NCBI RefSeq assembly: GCF_000298195.1
Contig: NZ_BAHC01000055.1
Coordinates: 1 to 64,000 of the forward strand
DNA: 64,000 nt
From: Gordonia rhizosphera NBRC 16068
GTDB lineage: Bacteria > Actinomycetota > Actinomycetes > Mycobacteriales > Mycobacteriaceae
Direction of reading: 5' to 3'
The notes under the pieces were generated by a model. The model was not told the DNA's origin and did no database searches. It was given only the letters and a program-made list of their open reading frames with translations. The position numbers and the translations under genes were made by a program. This document shows, piece by piece, positions 35,194 to 44,264 of the stretch. Positions within the stretch are counted from its first letter, which is position 1, and each line of letters starts with the position of its first letter.

Positions 35194-36456
35194 CTATGCG
35201 GCGCCCGGAATGAGCTTGAGCACATCAGGGCTCGGGGTGATGAACCCGTCACCGACAGGCGTCTGGGTCTTGTCGGCGGTCACCTCGAACAGCAGCATCT
35301 CGGTGGTGCAGTTCGGAGTGGTGGGCTTGTTGCAGGTCAACCCGGTGGGACCCATGAAGCTCTCGAAGTCGGTGAGCCCCTTGAGCCCGTTCAGCACGTT
35401 GGGACCGGTGAAGTCGGTGACCCCGGCCTTGTTGAGCCCGTTGGCCATGTTGACCAGGATCGAGAACGTGCCGTACGCGAAGAAGTCGGGGGTGCCGTCC
35501 TCATCGTTGATGTACTTCTCGGCGATCTGCAGGTTGGCCTTTGCCGGCTCGGGTGTCGAGTCGATCGCCGGCGGCTGCCAGAACGGTGAGTAGGTCTGCG
35601 CACCGACCGCCTGCGAACCCATCGTCTGGATGAACTCGGTGCACGCGGCCAAGAAGATCGTCCCCTGATAGCCGACCGACCGCATTTCCTGGGCCAGCTT
35701 GGTGCAGGTGTTGTCGTTCGGGGACGTCATCAGGCCCGCCGCGTCGGGGTTGCCCTCGGCGAGAGTCGTTGCGAGAGCTGTGAAGTTCGGGCCCGTCGGC
35801 GGGTAGTACACGGCCTTGACGTCGATGCCGAGCTGCTTGCCGAGCGGCACGAGCAGTCCGTCGAAGACCTGATGCGCCTGCGGCAGATCGGCATTCGCCA
35901 GTGTCAGCGAGGACTTCCCGGCGGCCTTGAGTGACTGCATGAAGCCGACCAGGAACGCGGCCGGAGGGGGACCGAAGAAGACGCGGTTCTCCGGGGAGGC
36001 CCCGGTCGCGGTGTTGAACGGGATCTGCCCGACCAACGGGATCTGCGCCGAGGTCAGGATCGGCATGGCCGACTGCGACTCCGAGTTGTACGCGTCGACG
36101 GCGGCCACGACCCCACCCTGCACGAGTTGGTTCGCACACGCGATCGTCGATTCCGGAGCGGTCTGGTCGACTCCGCAGTCGACGACCTCGATCGGCCGGC
36201 CATTGAGTCCGCCGAGCGAGTTGTTGATGTAGTTGACCGCGGCATCCTTGCCGGTCGTCACGCCCGGCTGGGGCGCCGGGCCCTGCGACGGGTTGAACAG
36301 ACCGATCTTGATCGGATCACCCGACGCCTTGACGCCGCTCTCGTCGACGGCACTTGAATCGCTCGATCCGCTGTCGTCGCTGCTACACGACACAACGGAG
36401 AAGACGCACGCCGCCGCGATCGCAGCCGCGACGACCCGCCCAGTTCGCCTAAGCAT
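35194..36456 (-). CDS. Branched-chain-type ABC importer, substrate-binding lipoprotein
   Basis: A 420-residue lipoprotein with a hydrophobic signal segment and lipobox VVSC with Cys24. A Ser/Asp-rich linker follows, then a type I periplasmic-binding domain of the LivJ/LivK (HAAT) family: PIKIGLFNPSQGPAPQPGVT, KDAAVNYINNSLGGLNGRPIEVV and the closing FITPSPDVLKLIPGAA. The first gene of the importer row. ATG at 36456 follows GGGAAAGG. The amide/urea-type linker pattern and lone copy make the ligand (amino acid, amide or hydrophobic acid) uncertain. The 269 bases upstream (36457-36725) hold its promoter but no other gene seen. Confidence 0.9.
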   Translation of the reverse strand: MLRRTGRVVAAAIAAACVFSVVSCSSDDSGSSDSSAVDESGVKASGDPIKIGLFNPSQGPAPQPGVTTGKDAAVNYINNSLGGLNGRPIEVVDCGVDQTAPESTIACANQLVQGGVVAAVDAYNSESQSAMPILTSAQIPLVGQIPFNTATGASPENRVFFGPPPAAFLVGFMQSLKAAGKSSLTLANADLPQAHQVFDGLLVPLGKQLGIDVKAVYYPPTGPNFTALATTLAEGNPDAAGLMTSPNDNTCTKLAQEMRSVGYQGTIFLAACTEFIQTMGSQAVGAQTYSPFWQPPAIDSTPEPAKANLQIAEKYINDEDGTPDFFAYGTFSILVNMANGLNKAGVTDFTGPNVLNGLKGLTDFESFMGPTGLTCNKPTTPNCTTEMLLFEVTADKTQTPVGDGFITPSPDVLKLIPGAA

Positions 36457-36725
36457 TCTCACACGCCTTTCCCACCGACCTCCGGGCACGACCGATCAGC
36501 CCGGAGGGGCTCTTGAGTTACAGGGATGGAGTACCGGGTCACCGTGTGGCGAACCGGGGGTGAGATCCGGGTATGTGATCTCCACCACCGGCAAACTATC
36601 GCGTGCCTTACACCCGTGTCAAGCTGTCAAGCCACGGTCAAACAGTCTGCGCGCGAACAACACCCGCCCGCCAAAGGTGGGTCAACCGTCCAGAAAGTGG
36701 CGTTGTCCCAGCACGTCGGGGATCC

Positions 36726-38324
36726 CTACCGAGGGAGTTCGGACCCCTTGTATCTTTCGGCCGCATAGCGTTTCATCGCGACGCGTTCATCGGCGCGCTT
36801 CGGATAGCCGAAGAACACGACGAGGGCCCCGGCGACCACGACGACGATCGCGGCCGCGTACGCGCGTGCGTCACCGTCGACGAACGCCTGCTGCGCCGCC
36901 GAGATGATCTGATCGGCGTACTGCGGGTAACGCTCGGCCATGACCTCGGCACTCGAGAAGGACTTCGTCAGGGCGCTCTCGGTCTGGCTGGTCACCTCGT
37001 TCGCGTGGGGTGACGCGGCGATGGACGCCGACAACGCCTTCGCATAGCCCGCCGTCAAGATCGCACCGAGGAGGGACTGCATGATCGCGCCGCCGAGATC
37101 GCGTTGCAGGTCCGACATGCTCGAGGCCATCCCGGCACGTTCGATGGGGACCGAACCGGTCAGTGAGTGCGACGCGGGAGTACCGGCGAAGCCGACACCG
37201 ATACCGACCAGCAGATACGCGCTGAGCACCACCCACAGCGAGGCCGAATCCTTCCAGGTGGTCAACATGGTGACCAACCCGGCGACGATGAAGACGTACC
37301 CGGTCAGCAGCGTCAGTCGTGACCCTTTCGACTCCACGAGTTTCGCCGACTGCGGTGCGACCACGACCATCGCCGCGGCCGCCGGGATGATCATCGCTCC
37401 GGAGGCCAGCGTCGAGTAGCCGAGGACGTTCTGCAGGTACTGCTGCCCGATGAACATCGTGCCCATCAGCGTGCCGAACACGATGATGCCGCCGACGGCG
37501 GCGACCCAGAAGGTCCGTCGCGAGGCCACGCGGAGGTCGAAGAGCGGGACCCGGACCCGCAGCTGACGGATGACGAAGACGACCGTGGCCACCACTGCGA
37601 CACCGGCGAGGACCAGGACCGCGGTCCCATCGCCCGGGACGGGCGCGAAGTTGAGTGCGAGGACGGTCGCCCCGACGAGAACGATCGAGAGGATGCCGCC
37701 CAGATTGTCCACCGTCGCCCGCTCGTCACCGCCGTCTCTGGGAACCAGGAACCATGCGCCGGCCAGTGCCACCACCGCCAAGGGCAGGGTCACGAGAAAG
37801 ACCGAGTGCCAGGAGAACACCTCGAGCAACGCTCCGGACATCAGCGGCCCGGACGCGGAGAGGGCCGCGCCGAGCGCCGACCACGCGGCGATGGCCCTGG
37901 TGCGTTTGGCTCCCGTCCACAATGCGGTGATCATGGCCAGGGTCGTGGGGAACGCGAGACCCGCCGCGATGCCGCCGACGACCCGGGCGCCGAACAACAC
38001 GTCGGCGTTCGGCGCGAACCCCGCGACCAGCGATGCCGGAAGTGACAACAGCATGCCGTAGACCAGCATCCGCTTGCGGCCGTACCGGTCGCCCAGTGCG
38101 CCGAAGTAGAGCACCGAGGCGGCCAGGCCCAGCGAGTAGCCGACCGCGATCAGATTGAGCTGGGTGGAACTCGCGTCGAGGTCCTTGCCGATGTCGGGCA
38201 GCGCCACATTGGCAACCGCAAGGTTGATGTTGGCGACGCCGGCCACCAGGATCAACGCTCCGAGGACCAATGGGGCTCGGTCGGGGGCAGTACCTTCGTC
38301 AGACTGCACCTCTGTCGATGTCAT
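36726..38324 (-). CDS. MFS transporter, DHA2 family
   Basis: A 532-residue, 14-helix MFS pump. It begins NINLAVANVALPDIGKDLD, the DHA2 helix-1 signature, with motif A GDRYGRKR after helix 2 and a GPLMSGALLE motif-C-like helix 5. The C-terminal part has a large loop with ASPHANEVTSQTESAL followed by the last helix and a basic tail (PKRADERVAMKRYA). Divergent from the alkylsulfatase gene with 113 bases between them, so it may export products or detergents linked to that enzyme. Confidence 0.87.
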   Translation of the reverse strand: MTSTEVQSDEGTAPDRAPLVLGALILVAGVANINLAVANVALPDIGKDLDASSTQLNLIAVGYSLGLAASVLYFGALGDRYGRKRMLVYGMLLSLPASLVAGFAPNADVLFGARVVGGIAAGLAFPTTLAMITALWTGAKRTRAIAAWSALGAALSASGPLMSGALLEVFSWHSVFLVTLPLAVVALAGAWFLVPRDGGDERATVDNLGGILSIVLVGATVLALNFAPVPGDGTAVLVLAGVAVVATVVFVIRQLRVRVPLFDLRVASRRTFWVAAVGGIIVFGTLMGTMFIGQQYLQNVLGYSTLASGAMIIPAAAAMVVVAPQSAKLVESKGSRLTLLTGYVFIVAGLVTMLTTWKDSASLWVVLSAYLLVGIGVGFAGTPASHSLTGSVPIERAGMASSMSDLQRDLGGAIMQSLLGAILTAGYAKALSASIAASPHANEVTSQTESALTKSFSSAEVMAERYPQYADQIISAAQQAFVDGDARAYAAAIVVVVAGALVVFFGYPKRADERVAMKRYAAERYKGSELPR

Positions 38325-38342
38325 GGTCCGAGCCTACGATGT

Positions 38343-38354
38343 GACACCGGTGTC
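38343..38354. promoter_or_regulatory. Palindrome GACACCGGTGTC between MFS and alkylsulfatase genes
   Basis: A perfect 12-base palindrome in the 113-base divergent gap, 19 bases from the MFS start. A related GGACACCG occurs again about 40 bases away, toward the alkylsulfatase start. Candidate operator; no regulator gene is adjacent. Confidence 0.4.
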
Positions 38355-38437
38355 GTCCGGCCCAACGGCCACGCCCGGACCGGACACCGATCGTGGTGGA
38401 ATGGGATTGCCTACCACCGAGACCGAGGTGAGACTCA

Positions 38438-40333
38438 ATGTCGAGTTCCATACAAGCAACCGAGACGGTGTCCGATGCCAACACACGAGCCCGATCCGAT
38501 CTGCCGTTCGGTGACACCCGCGACCTCGCCGACGCCGATCGCGGCTTCATCGCGGCGCTCGACCCGCCGGTGATCTCGGGTCCCGACGGCAACCCCGTGT
38601 GGGACTGCGACGAATTCGCATTCCTCGCCGAGGACTGCCCGACAACGGCCAACCCCAGCCTCTGGCGACAGTCCGAACTGTGTGCGCGGCAAGGTCTTTT
38701 CGAGGTCGTCGAGCGGATCTACCAGGTTCGCGGTCTCGATCTGTCGAATATGACGATCGTCGAGGGCGACTCCGGGGTCATCGTGATCGATCCGCTGATC
38801 TCCGCCGAGACCGCCGCCGCGGGCCTGGCGCTGTACCGGTCGCAGCGCGGTGACCGGCCGGTGAAAGCGGTGATCTACACGCACTCGCACATCGACCACT
38901 TCGGCGGCGTCAAGGGCGTGATCACCCAGGAGTCCGTCGACGCAGGGGACTGTGCGGTGATCGCTCCGGCCGGCATGGTCGAACACGCCGTCGCCGAGAA
39001 CGTCTATGCCGGAACCGCGATGGGGCGCCGCGCCGCCTACATGTACGGTGCGGCACTCCCCCGCGGTCCGCGCGGTGCCGTCGGCGCCGGACTCGGGCAG
39101 TCGACCTCGACCGGTACCGCGACACTGATCCTGCCGACGATCGACATCACTTCGACCGGCGAGACCCATTCGATCGACGGTGTCACGATCGAGTTCCAGA
39201 TGACGCCGGGCACCGAGGCTCCGGCCGAGATGAACTTCTACTTCCCGCAGATGCGGGCGCTGTGCATGGCCGAGAATGCCACCCACACACTGCACAATCT
39301 GCTCACACTGCGAGGTGCGCTGGTGCGCGACCCACACGTCTGGTCGCGGTATCTGACCGAGTCGATCACGATCTTCGCCGACCGGTCTGATGTGTTGTTC
39401 GCATCCCATCACTGGCCGACGTGGGGTACCGAGGAGCTCACCGAGTTCCTCGAGCTGCAACGCGATCTGTACGGGTATCTACACGACCAGACCCTGCGCA
39501 TGCTCAACCAGGGCCGCACCGGGAGCGAGATCGCCGAGGACATCGCGTTGCCGCCCGCGCTGGAGAACGCCTGGCACACCCACGGCTACTACGGCTCGGT
39601 CAGTCACAACGTGAAGGCCATTTACCAGCGCTACATGGGCTGGTTCGACGGCAACCCGGCGCACCTGTGGGAACACCCGCCGGTGGAGTCTGCCAAACGG
39701 CACGTCGAGTTCATGGGCGGCGCCGACGAGGTACTCGCCAAGGCGCGGAAGTCCTTCGAAGAGGGCGACTTCCGATGGGTTGCTCAGGTCGTCAACTACG
39801 TGGTGTTCGCCGACCCCGACAACCCCGCGGCCCGCGACCTGCTCGCCGACACCTACGAACAGCTCGGGTACGGCGCCGAGTGCGGCACCTGGCGCAACTT
39901 CTTCCTGATGGGTTCCTACGAGCTGCGCAACGGTTCGGTCGGCACACCGACCACGACCGCCGCCACCGACATCGTCGGCGCCCTGACGGTCGATCAGTTC
40001 TTCGACGCCGTCGCGCTCCGGGTCGACGGACCGGCGAGCTGGGACGCGCACATCGTCATCGATTGGGTGTTCACCGACGAGCAGCGGCGCCACCGCACCG
40101 AACTCCGCAACGGCCTGCTCGTCCACTTCGATGTCCCCACCGACCGGCCGGCCGCCGAGACCACCTTCACGCTGACCAGGCCGGTCCTGATGCGACTACT
40201 GCTCGGGAGGCTCGACCCGAGCAGCGCAGTCGAGGACGGGACCGTCGCCGTGACCGGAGACCCCGGACGATTCATCGAACTCGCCGGGTACCTCGACAGA
40301 CCGGATCCAGGTTTCGCCATCGTCACCCCGTGA
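38438..40333 (+). CDS. Alkylsulfatase, SdsA-type metallo-beta-lactamase fold
   Basis: A 631-residue enzyme that should hydrolyse primary alkyl sulfates such as dodecyl sulfate to alcohol and sulfate, a carbon and sulfur source. The metallo-beta-lactamase motif is THSHIDHFGG at 148-157 and supplies two zinc ligands; EMNFYFPQMRALCMAENATHTLHN carries the next ligand and HHWPTWG the last. Domains: catalytic (about 60-350), helical dimerisation (about 350-480, e.g. YYGSVSHNVKAIYQRYMGWF) and a C-terminal SCP2-like domain (about 510-631) that binds the alkyl tail. No signal peptide is visible, unlike the secreted Pseudomonas enzyme. Confidence 0.93.
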   Translation: MSSSIQATETVSDANTRARSDLPFGDTRDLADADRGFIAALDPPVISGPDGNPVWDCDEFAFLAEDCPTTANPSLWRQSELCARQGLFEVVERIYQVRGLDLSNMTIVEGDSGVIVIDPLISAETAAAGLALYRSQRGDRPVKAVIYTHSHIDHFGGVKGVITQESVDAGDCAVIAPAGMVEHAVAENVYAGTAMGRRAAYMYGAALPRGPRGAVGAGLGQSTSTGTATLILPTIDITSTGETHSIDGVTIEFQMTPGTEAPAEMNFYFPQMRALCMAENATHTLHNLLTLRGALVRDPHVWSRYLTESITIFADRSDVLFASHHWPTWGTEELTEFLELQRDLYGYLHDQTLRMLNQGRTGSEIAEDIALPPALENAWHTHGYYGSVSHNVKAIYQRYMGWFDGNPAHLWEHPPVESAKRHVEFMGGADEVLAKARKSFEEGDFRWVAQVVNYVVFADPDNPAARDLLADTYEQLGYGAECGTWRNFFLMGSYELRNGSVGTPTTTAATDIVGALTVDQFFDAVALRVDGPASWDAHIVIDWVFTDEQRRHRTELRNGLLVHFDVPTDRPAAETTFTLTRPVLMRLLLGRLDPSSAVEDGTVAVTGDPGRFIELAGYLDRPDPGFAIVTP

Positions 40334-40349
40334 CCGCCGGGACGGGGAT

Positions 40350-41000
40350 TCAGGAGAGACCGGTGATGCCCTTCCCGATCAGCATCGCTCCGATCACCAC
40401 GATCAGGGTGGTCATCACGGCCGCGTTGTGGGCCGACAACCAGTCCTTGAGCCGGGCCAGGGGCTCCCTGAGACGTTGCGCCGACACCTGATATGCGATC
40501 ACCGGGATCACGACGGTGGTCGCGGCGAGCAGCGAGTAGACCACCACGAGGACCACATCCGAGCCCGCCGGCAGTGATGCGCCACCGATGGTGACACCGG
40601 CGGCGATACACATCATCAGGTTCTTCGGATTGACGGCCGCGAGGGCGAAGCCCAGACCCAGCGCGGGGACCGGCCTCATGTCGTCGATCGCGGCCATCCA
40701 TTTCGGGGTCGACTGTTCGTCGCGGGATCGCCAGCGCCGCAGCCCTACGACAAGCAACAGAACGCCGAGGGCGAGCTTGATCCACGCGCTCGTCGTCGAC
40801 GTCGAATCATCGAAGCCGCCGCCGATAAACACGAACACCGTGGTGGCGATGACGATTCCGGCCAACCAGCCGGTCGCGAACCCCACGCTCGTCGTGCGGG
40901 CATGCGTGCCCAGCAGCATCAGGATCGCGCCGATGATCGGGATCGGCGAGATCGCGACCCCGACGGCCAGCGGCAGCAGGTCACCGAGTGCAGCGCCCAT
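40350..41000 (-). CDS. GAP-family (sulfolipid-addressing-protein-like) membrane protein
   Basis: A 216-residue protein with about 6 hydrophobic segments. It starts LGDLLPLAVGVAISPIPIIGAILML and contains GFALAAVNPKNLMMCIAAG, the two related Pro/Asn-containing repeats of the LysE-like GAP/Sap family, whose mycobacterial members help move glycopeptidolipids and sulfolipids. ATG at 41000 places the first membrane helix at the N-terminus; the frame is open further upstream but without a good start. It converges with the alkylsulfatase gene. Cargo unknown. Confidence 0.8.
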   Translation of the reverse strand: MGAALGDLLPLAVGVAISPIPIIGAILMLLGTHARTTSVGFATGWLAGIVIATTVFVFIGGGFDDSTSTTSAWIKLALGVLLLVVGLRRWRSRDEQSTPKWMAAIDDMRPVPALGLGFALAAVNPKNLMMCIAAGVTIGGASLPAGSDVVLVVVYSLLAATTVVIPVIAYQVSAQRLREPLARLKDWLSAHNAAVMTTLIVVIGAMLIGKGITGLS

Positions 41001-41140
41001 GGATCGATCCCTTCCTCCGGCCGACGACCACCGATTCCTACCGCCGAAACCCACTCCTCCACTGCGGCATTGGGGCGGGGCATATTGGAGGGTGGGCTTT
41101 TGGGTGTGCCCAGGGCATTTGGTGTGCCCGCGCCCTGCTG

Positions 41141-41317
41141 TCAGCAGATCGTGATGGTCACCGGGCCGATCGGAAAGTGGAAACAGAACGACAGCGAACC
41201 GACGTTGAACACCTCGTGGCGTCCGAGTGGCGCGGCGCTCGCCGCCGGCGCGGCCACGGCACCCACCGAGGCCACCACGGCCGCACTGGCGACGGCCAAA
41301 GAGAATCTGCGCTTCAT
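41141..41317 (-). CDS. Tiny secreted peptide with two cysteines
   Basis: A 58-residue product. Residues 1-28 are a clear Sec signal peptide: MKRR, a hydrophobic run of Ala/Val, and an Ala-Ser-Ala cleavage site, leaving a 30-residue mature peptide starting APLGRHEVFN. The mature part is beta-prone with Cys45 and Cys58 at the last position, so a disulfide could close a 14-residue loop. I know no named family. It is divergent in reading from guaD and separate from the GAP-family gene. The codon use is that of the genome and the signal peptide is convincing, which supports a real gene despite its size. Confidence 0.7.
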   Translation of the reverse strand: MKRRFSLAVASAAVVASVGAVAAPAASAAPLGRHEVFNVGSLSFCFHFPIGPVTITIC

Positions 41318-41434
41318 CGTCCACTCCATTCCGCCCGCACCGGGACCTCCCGCACCGATGTCGCGGCCAAGTCTATCGCCGACCGTCCATTCTCTCAGCG
41401 GGCCGACGGCGCCGACCTGTGCTTACGTGGTCGG

Positions 41435-42841
41435 ATGAGCACCACCCATCTCGGCCGGATCTTCCATGTCGCCGGCCGCCCCGAGGCGTCCGACGCGGCC
41501 GCAGCGCTGGTCTGGATTCCCGACGGCGCGCTGGTCATCGACGACGACGGCGTCGTCAGCTACTGCGGTCCGCGGGATCATCGCCCGACTCCGCAGGACG
41601 GGCACGACGAAGTGATCAACGATCACGGGGACGGATTTCTGCTCCCCGGCTTCGTCGACACGCACATCCACTTCCCGCAGACCTACTCGCTCGACGCCTA
41701 CGGCGGTGGGCAGCTCCTGGAGTGGCTCGACAACTGCATCTTCCCGGCCGAGGCGCGCCTGGCCGACCCGGAGTTCGCGACCCGGATCGCACGGGATTTC
41801 ACGGCCCGTCGTGTCGCGGCGGGGACCACGGCGGCGATGGTGTTCGGTTCGGCCTTTCCGCACGCTCAGGACGCGTTGTTCGCCGAGACTCAGCGATCGG
41901 GACTGCGGATCGTGAGCGGCCGCGGTATTCAGACCGTCGGTTCCGAGTCATCGGCACCGCTGTTGACCTCGGAGAGCGATGCGATCACCCTCACCGCCTC
42001 GGAGATCGATCGTTGGCATGCGGCCGATTCCGGTGATCCGTCGACGGCGCTGCTGCAGACGGCGATCGTGCCGCGGTTCTCGTTGTCGGTCACCACCGAG
42101 ACACTGGCTGCGCTGGGCGAGCTCTACGACGGGGTCCGCGCTCGCGGCGTGTACGTCCACACCCACCTGAACGAGAACAATCGCCCGGGAACGGGTGAGA
42201 TCGATTCGGTGAAAAAGACTTTCGAGGTCGACGCCTACCTCGACACCTACGACGGCCGGTTCCTGCCCGGCGGGCGCGTCGGCGGGTCGAGTCTGCTGGG
42301 TCGCCGCACCATCATGGCGCATGCGGTGCACTGCAGCGACACCGAGTTGGCCCGGATGGCCGAGACCGGCACGTCGATCGCGCATTGCCCTGTCTCGCAG
42401 TTGTTCCTGGGCTCGGGCACGATGCCGTGGAAACGGACGCTCGCCGCCGGGGTCACCGTCGCCGCGGGCACCGACGTCGGCGCGGGTGACGAGTGGCTGA
42501 TCTCGCGAGTGCTCTCCGACGCGTTCAAGGTGCACCTGTCCGAGCCCGGCGAGGACAGCGTCTCGCTTCACCCGGCCGAATTGTTGTTCACGGGTACGCT
42601 CGCCGGCGCACGCGCGCTGGACATGGAGGACCGCTTCGGCAACTTCGACGTCGGCAAGGAGGCAGATTTCCTTGTCATCCAACCTGATCGGTGGGCGCCG
42701 TTGGATTCCCTCCTGCGCCACGGCATTCGCGCCGACGACGACGTCGTCGCCCGCGACCAGATCCTGTTCGCCCTGCTCATGGGTCTCCGCGAGCCCGCCA
42801 TCACCGAGGTCTATGTGCGGGGCGCCCAGGTCGGGGTGTGA
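41435..42841 (+). CDS. guaD: Guanine deaminase
   Basis: A 468-residue amidohydrolase converting guanine to xanthine and ammonia, for purine salvage or nitrogen supply. The zinc site is built from DTHIHFPQ (His77, His79), HTHLNEN, MAHAVHCSD and a late Asp in GTDVGAGDEW. PQTYSLDAYGGGQLLEWL and FPAEARLADP match guanine deaminase rather than other members of the family. The ATG at 41435 gives the expected start (LGRIFHVAG). No xanthine dehydrogenase gene is nearby. Confidence 0.92.
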   Translation: MSTTHLGRIFHVAGRPEASDAAAALVWIPDGALVIDDDGVVSYCGPRDHRPTPQDGHDEVINDHGDGFLLPGFVDTHIHFPQTYSLDAYGGGQLLEWLDNCIFPAEARLADPEFATRIARDFTARRVAAGTTAAMVFGSAFPHAQDALFAETQRSGLRIVSGRGIQTVGSESSAPLLTSESDAITLTASEIDRWHAADSGDPSTALLQTAIVPRFSLSVTTETLAALGELYDGVRARGVYVHTHLNENNRPGTGEIDSVKKTFEVDAYLDTYDGRFLPGGRVGGSSLLGRRTIMAHAVHCSDTELARMAETGTSIAHCPVSQLFLGSGTMPWKRTLAAGVTVAAGTDVGAGDEWLISRVLSDAFKVHLSEPGEDSVSLHPAELLFTGTLAGARALDMEDRFGNFDVGKEADFLVIQPDRWAPLDSLLRHGIRADDDVVARDQILFALLMGLREPAITEVYVRGAQVGV

Positions 42842-42859
42842 CGCGGCGCGCCGGGTGGC

Positions 42860-44005
42860 CTACTCGGCGATGCGCAGGCCGTCCCACTCATGGTCGTACA
42901 TGAAGCCCTCGGCAAGGCCCACGCGATATCGCAGGCAACTGCGCAGGATTCCTGCGTAGGCCACCGGCAGCAGGATCGCTGGTCGCCGATCGCCGGGTTC
43001 GCTGACCACATCCTGCGAGGCGCGGAAATCGCGGACGAACCCGCGCAGGGTGTGGTGCCCGCGCGACGATTTCCGCCAGCCGTAGAGCAGCATCCCCAGA
43101 CCGATCATCTTGTTCACCTCCGGGTCCGGGGTGATCAGCTCCGTGTTCTCCCCGAAGAACGCCCGGTCGACCCGATCGGCGGGCGAGAACATCATGATGC
43201 CGCTGGTGGCGCGGGGGTTGCATTCGATGGAGTACAGCCCGCGCTGCGGAACCTCGATGAAGTCGAATCCGACCTGCCCGGTGAAGTTCTGGTCGGCCAC
43301 GAACTCGCTGACCCACTCGACGATGCCGTCGTGGCGCACCGACCGGAAGTTCAGGCAGGAGCTGCCGTCGATGGCGTAGTCGACCGGATAGGTGGCGTGC
43401 GCGAAGATCTTCCCCTCTCGGCAGATCGAGTAGGTGCAGTACTTGTCGCCGTGCACCCATTCCTGGGCGAGCCACGGATTGATCGGGTCGTGGTCGACCC
43501 AGTCGAGCGCCTCTCCGGGCGTGACCTTGTGTACCTGTTGCGATCCGCGTGAGTAGCACTCCTTGAGGGCGAACGGGTCATCGAAGTCGAGTGTCGCAAC
43601 ATCGCCGGGTCCACGCACCTGCGCATACTTCAGCGTGGGAAATCCGCGCGCCGCCAACAACTCCTGGAACTCGAACTTGTTGTGCAGGCTGTTCTCGGTC
43701 TCGAAGTCGGAGAGGAACAACTCACACGTCGGCGGGAAGATGTCGGTCATCATCGACAGGACGTCGGTCTCCTCATGCATCGGGATGACCATGTCGATGT
43801 GCTCGTCGGCAACGATGCGCGCCAGCGCATGACAGTAGGCGCGCGGCTCGAATTTCGGTGCGGGGACACGGTGAAAGGCGTCGGCGGCGTGGGAGAACCT
43901 GGTGATCCCGATCGGGACGCTGTCGACGATGGTCACCCTATGTCCGGCGGCCGACATGAGCCGCGCAAGGTCGAGCGTCAGGAACGACCGCCCGAAGGTG
44001 ATCAT
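42860..44005 (-). CDS. ATP-grasp enzyme, carboxylate-amine ligase-like
   Basis: A 381-residue protein with the ATP-grasp layout. A pre-ATP-grasp Rossmann-like domain (about 1-100) begins ITFGRSFLTLDLARLMSAAGH. The central lid contains FEFQELLAARGFPTLKYAQV and PFALKECYSRGSQQVHKV, with a Lys that should contact ATP phosphate. The C-terminal grasp domain has GQVGFDFIEVPQRGLYSIECNPRATSGIMMF, where acidic residues and Asn bind Mg-ATP. Such enzymes join a carboxylate to an amine or thiol. The acceptor is unknown. GTG at 44008 is an alternative start. It is divergent from a DMT-like membrane protein 259 bases away. Confidence 0.82.
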   Translation of the reverse strand: MITFGRSFLTLDLARLMSAAGHRVTIVDSVPIGITRFSHAADAFHRVPAPKFEPRAYCHALARIVADEHIDMVIPMHEETDVLSMMTDIFPPTCELFLSDFETENSLHNKFEFQELLAARGFPTLKYAQVRGPGDVATLDFDDPFALKECYSRGSQQVHKVTPGEALDWVDHDPINPWLAQEWVHGDKYCTYSICREGKIFAHATYPVDYAIDGSSCLNFRSVRHDGIVEWVSEFVADQNFTGQVGFDFIEVPQRGLYSIECNPRATSGIMMFSPADRVDRAFFGENTELITPDPEVNKMIGLGMLLYGWRKSSRGHHTLRGFVRDFRASQDVVSEPGDRRPAILLPVAYAGILRSCLRYRVGLAEGFMYDHEWDGLRIAE

Positions 44006-44264
44006 CACGTGTCTACGTTCGGAACTCCCCACCCGGCCGAGTGTAGGAGCCGAACCCCGGTGCGCAATTCCACACACCGGAAATGGAATAGCCCGCCGAG
44101 CGGGAACGTTGGACAATCTTGATGTATGCGATGACCAGGGCCGACTGGTCGAACTCGCGGGCGACGCCGCTCGTGGACATCGGCCCGGATCGCGATGCGA
44201 CGTCACGACGGGGTGGGAGTCGGTCCAGGTCGGGTGGCCCGAGTCGGGTTCGGAGGTGCGTGAG

